Origin: CAVONV01 sp963697355
GTDB taxonomy: Bacteria; Acidobacteriota; Vicinamibacteria; Marinacidobacterales; DATDRI01
DNA: 64,000 nt
Assembly: GCA_963697355.1 (NCBI GenBank)
Contig: CAVONV010000035.1
Location: 186,001 to 250,000 of the forward strand
Reading direction: 5' to 3'
Positions within the stretch are counted from its first letter, which is position 1. Every line of letters begins with the position of its first letter. The notes beneath the pieces were generated by a model that was not told where the DNA came from, searched no databases, and saw only the letters and a list, made by a program, of their open reading frames with translations. Positions 63,569-64,000 of the stretch are shown piece after piece. The position numbers were made by a program, and so were the translations under genes.

Positions 63569-64000
63569 TTACGAGACCCGAAGGTGCTGTATGAGGTGCT
63601 GATCGAGGTAAGTTTCCGTATCCAGCACGAGACGCTCTTGTCGGAGCTGCAATTGGTGTAGCACGAACATCAAAACGATGCTTATGAGAAGCGCAATGAA
63701 GGTGGAGTTGAAGGCCACACCCAGGCTTTGCGTGACCCCGGTGATGTCGCCTTCCACCGCCTTGTGGGCTTGCCCAAGGGCCTCACCGATACCGCGCACG
63801 GTCCCGATGAACCCAATGGAAGGAATCGCCCAGGCAATGTAGCGCACCATGGAGAGCTCGGAGTCCAACCGCTCCGATTCCGACTCACAGACGGCATGAG
63901 CCGTGGCGGAAACATCCTGTATGTTACGGGTCGCCCGGAAACGGGAGAGAGAGGACAACAGCGTGCGCGGTAACAAGAGACTCTGTTCGGCCTCGGGGAG
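63569..64000 (-). CDS. MotA/TolQ/ExbB-type proton channel subunit (5' part outside window)
   Basis: The C-terminal 143 residues are present and the gene continues past the window edge. Two membrane helices are visible. RYIAWAIPSIGFIGTVRGIG has the G-F-I-G-T-V signature of ExbB/TolQ/MotA. SLGVAFNSTFIALLISIVLM is the second helix, with a Thr/Ser pair as in proton-channel subunits. The short cytoplasmic tail ends at HLIQHLRVS. A TTG at 63974-63976 is an internal codon, not a start, since the frame stays open to the edge. The next gene starts directly after its stop. Confidence 0.85.
   Translation of the reverse strand, partial: LPEAEQSLLLPRTLLSSLSRFRATRNIQDVSATAHAVCESESERLDSELSMVRYIAWAIPSIGFIGTVRGIGEALGQAHKAVEGDITGVTQSLGVAFNSTFIALLISIVLMFVLHQLQLRQERLVLDTETYLDQHLIQHLRVS

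Overview
This is a bacterial chromosome segment with densely packed genes, no rRNA or tRNA genes that I can recognise, and no intact transposase or phage gene. The gene families point to Acidobacteriota or a close relative. They include secreted sortilin-type BNR-repeat proteins in several copies, a PD40/TolB-repeat membrane protein, a DUF2723 membrane protein, a sulfatase-fold protein fused to TPRs, FHA/GAF/SpoIIE signalling and DUF222-type HNH genes. This placement is inferred from family content only.

Region 1 (1-16.3 kb) is mostly housekeeping. It holds a cut-off class V aminotransferase and a receiver-domain protein on the minus strand, then ygfZ, a cobalamin adenosyltransferase, thiI, an alpha/beta hydrolase, a CarD-like regulator, an FHA-GAF-PP2C phosphatase, hsp20 and lon. 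A compact operon-like run follows: ymdB-like, xseA, xseB, a prenyl transferase, tlyA and NAD kinase, with start/stop overlaps from lon through xseB. A hairpin with a T-run closes it. lon carries a single-base frameshift.

Region 2 (16.3-30 kb) has a BNR-repeat protein, a DUF2723 membrane protein, a patch of gene remnants and simple repeats (21.6-22.6 kb), and small genes. It ends with a two-gene unit for a 1147-residue double-ATPase CoA-dehydratase activase and its Fe-S partner.

Region 3 (30-46 kb) is accessory. It contains a YcaQ-like glycosylase and a redoxin-DsbD fusion that reads through an in-frame TGA exactly at the catalytic Cys position, with a fitting downstream hairpin, so it is a strong selenoprotein candidate. 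A higBA toxin-antitoxin pair has a near-consensus promoter predicting a leaderless message. There are HNH and higA fragments, a sulfatase-TPR protein, two badly frameshifted BNR paralogues and a broken PD40 protein.

Region 4 (46-56 kb) carries the pbpC/alpha-2-macroglobulin pair, an orphan LytTR protein and an isocitrate-lyase/PEP-mutase family enzyme. Region 5 (56-60 kb) is a defence/plasticity patch with MntA/HepT, a decayed HNH gene, a SEC-C protein and FitAB.

Region 6 (60-64 kb, running off the end) is a tight minus-strand operon: an ExbB/TolQ-like channel, an actin-fold ATPase fused to FHA, and two membrane-anchored VWA proteins. The VWA anchors resemble the ExbD/TolR helix with its proton-carrying Asp. 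I read it as a possible proton-driven motor with two different VWA 'axle' subunits and consider it, with the selenoprotein, the most interesting part of the window.

Two further themes run across the window. Short dispersed inverted-repeat elements occur at 4.7, 19.55 and 59.25 kb. Decay (frameshifts, nonsense codons) is concentrated in BNR, HNH, kinase and PD40 accessory genes while most housekeeping genes are intact.
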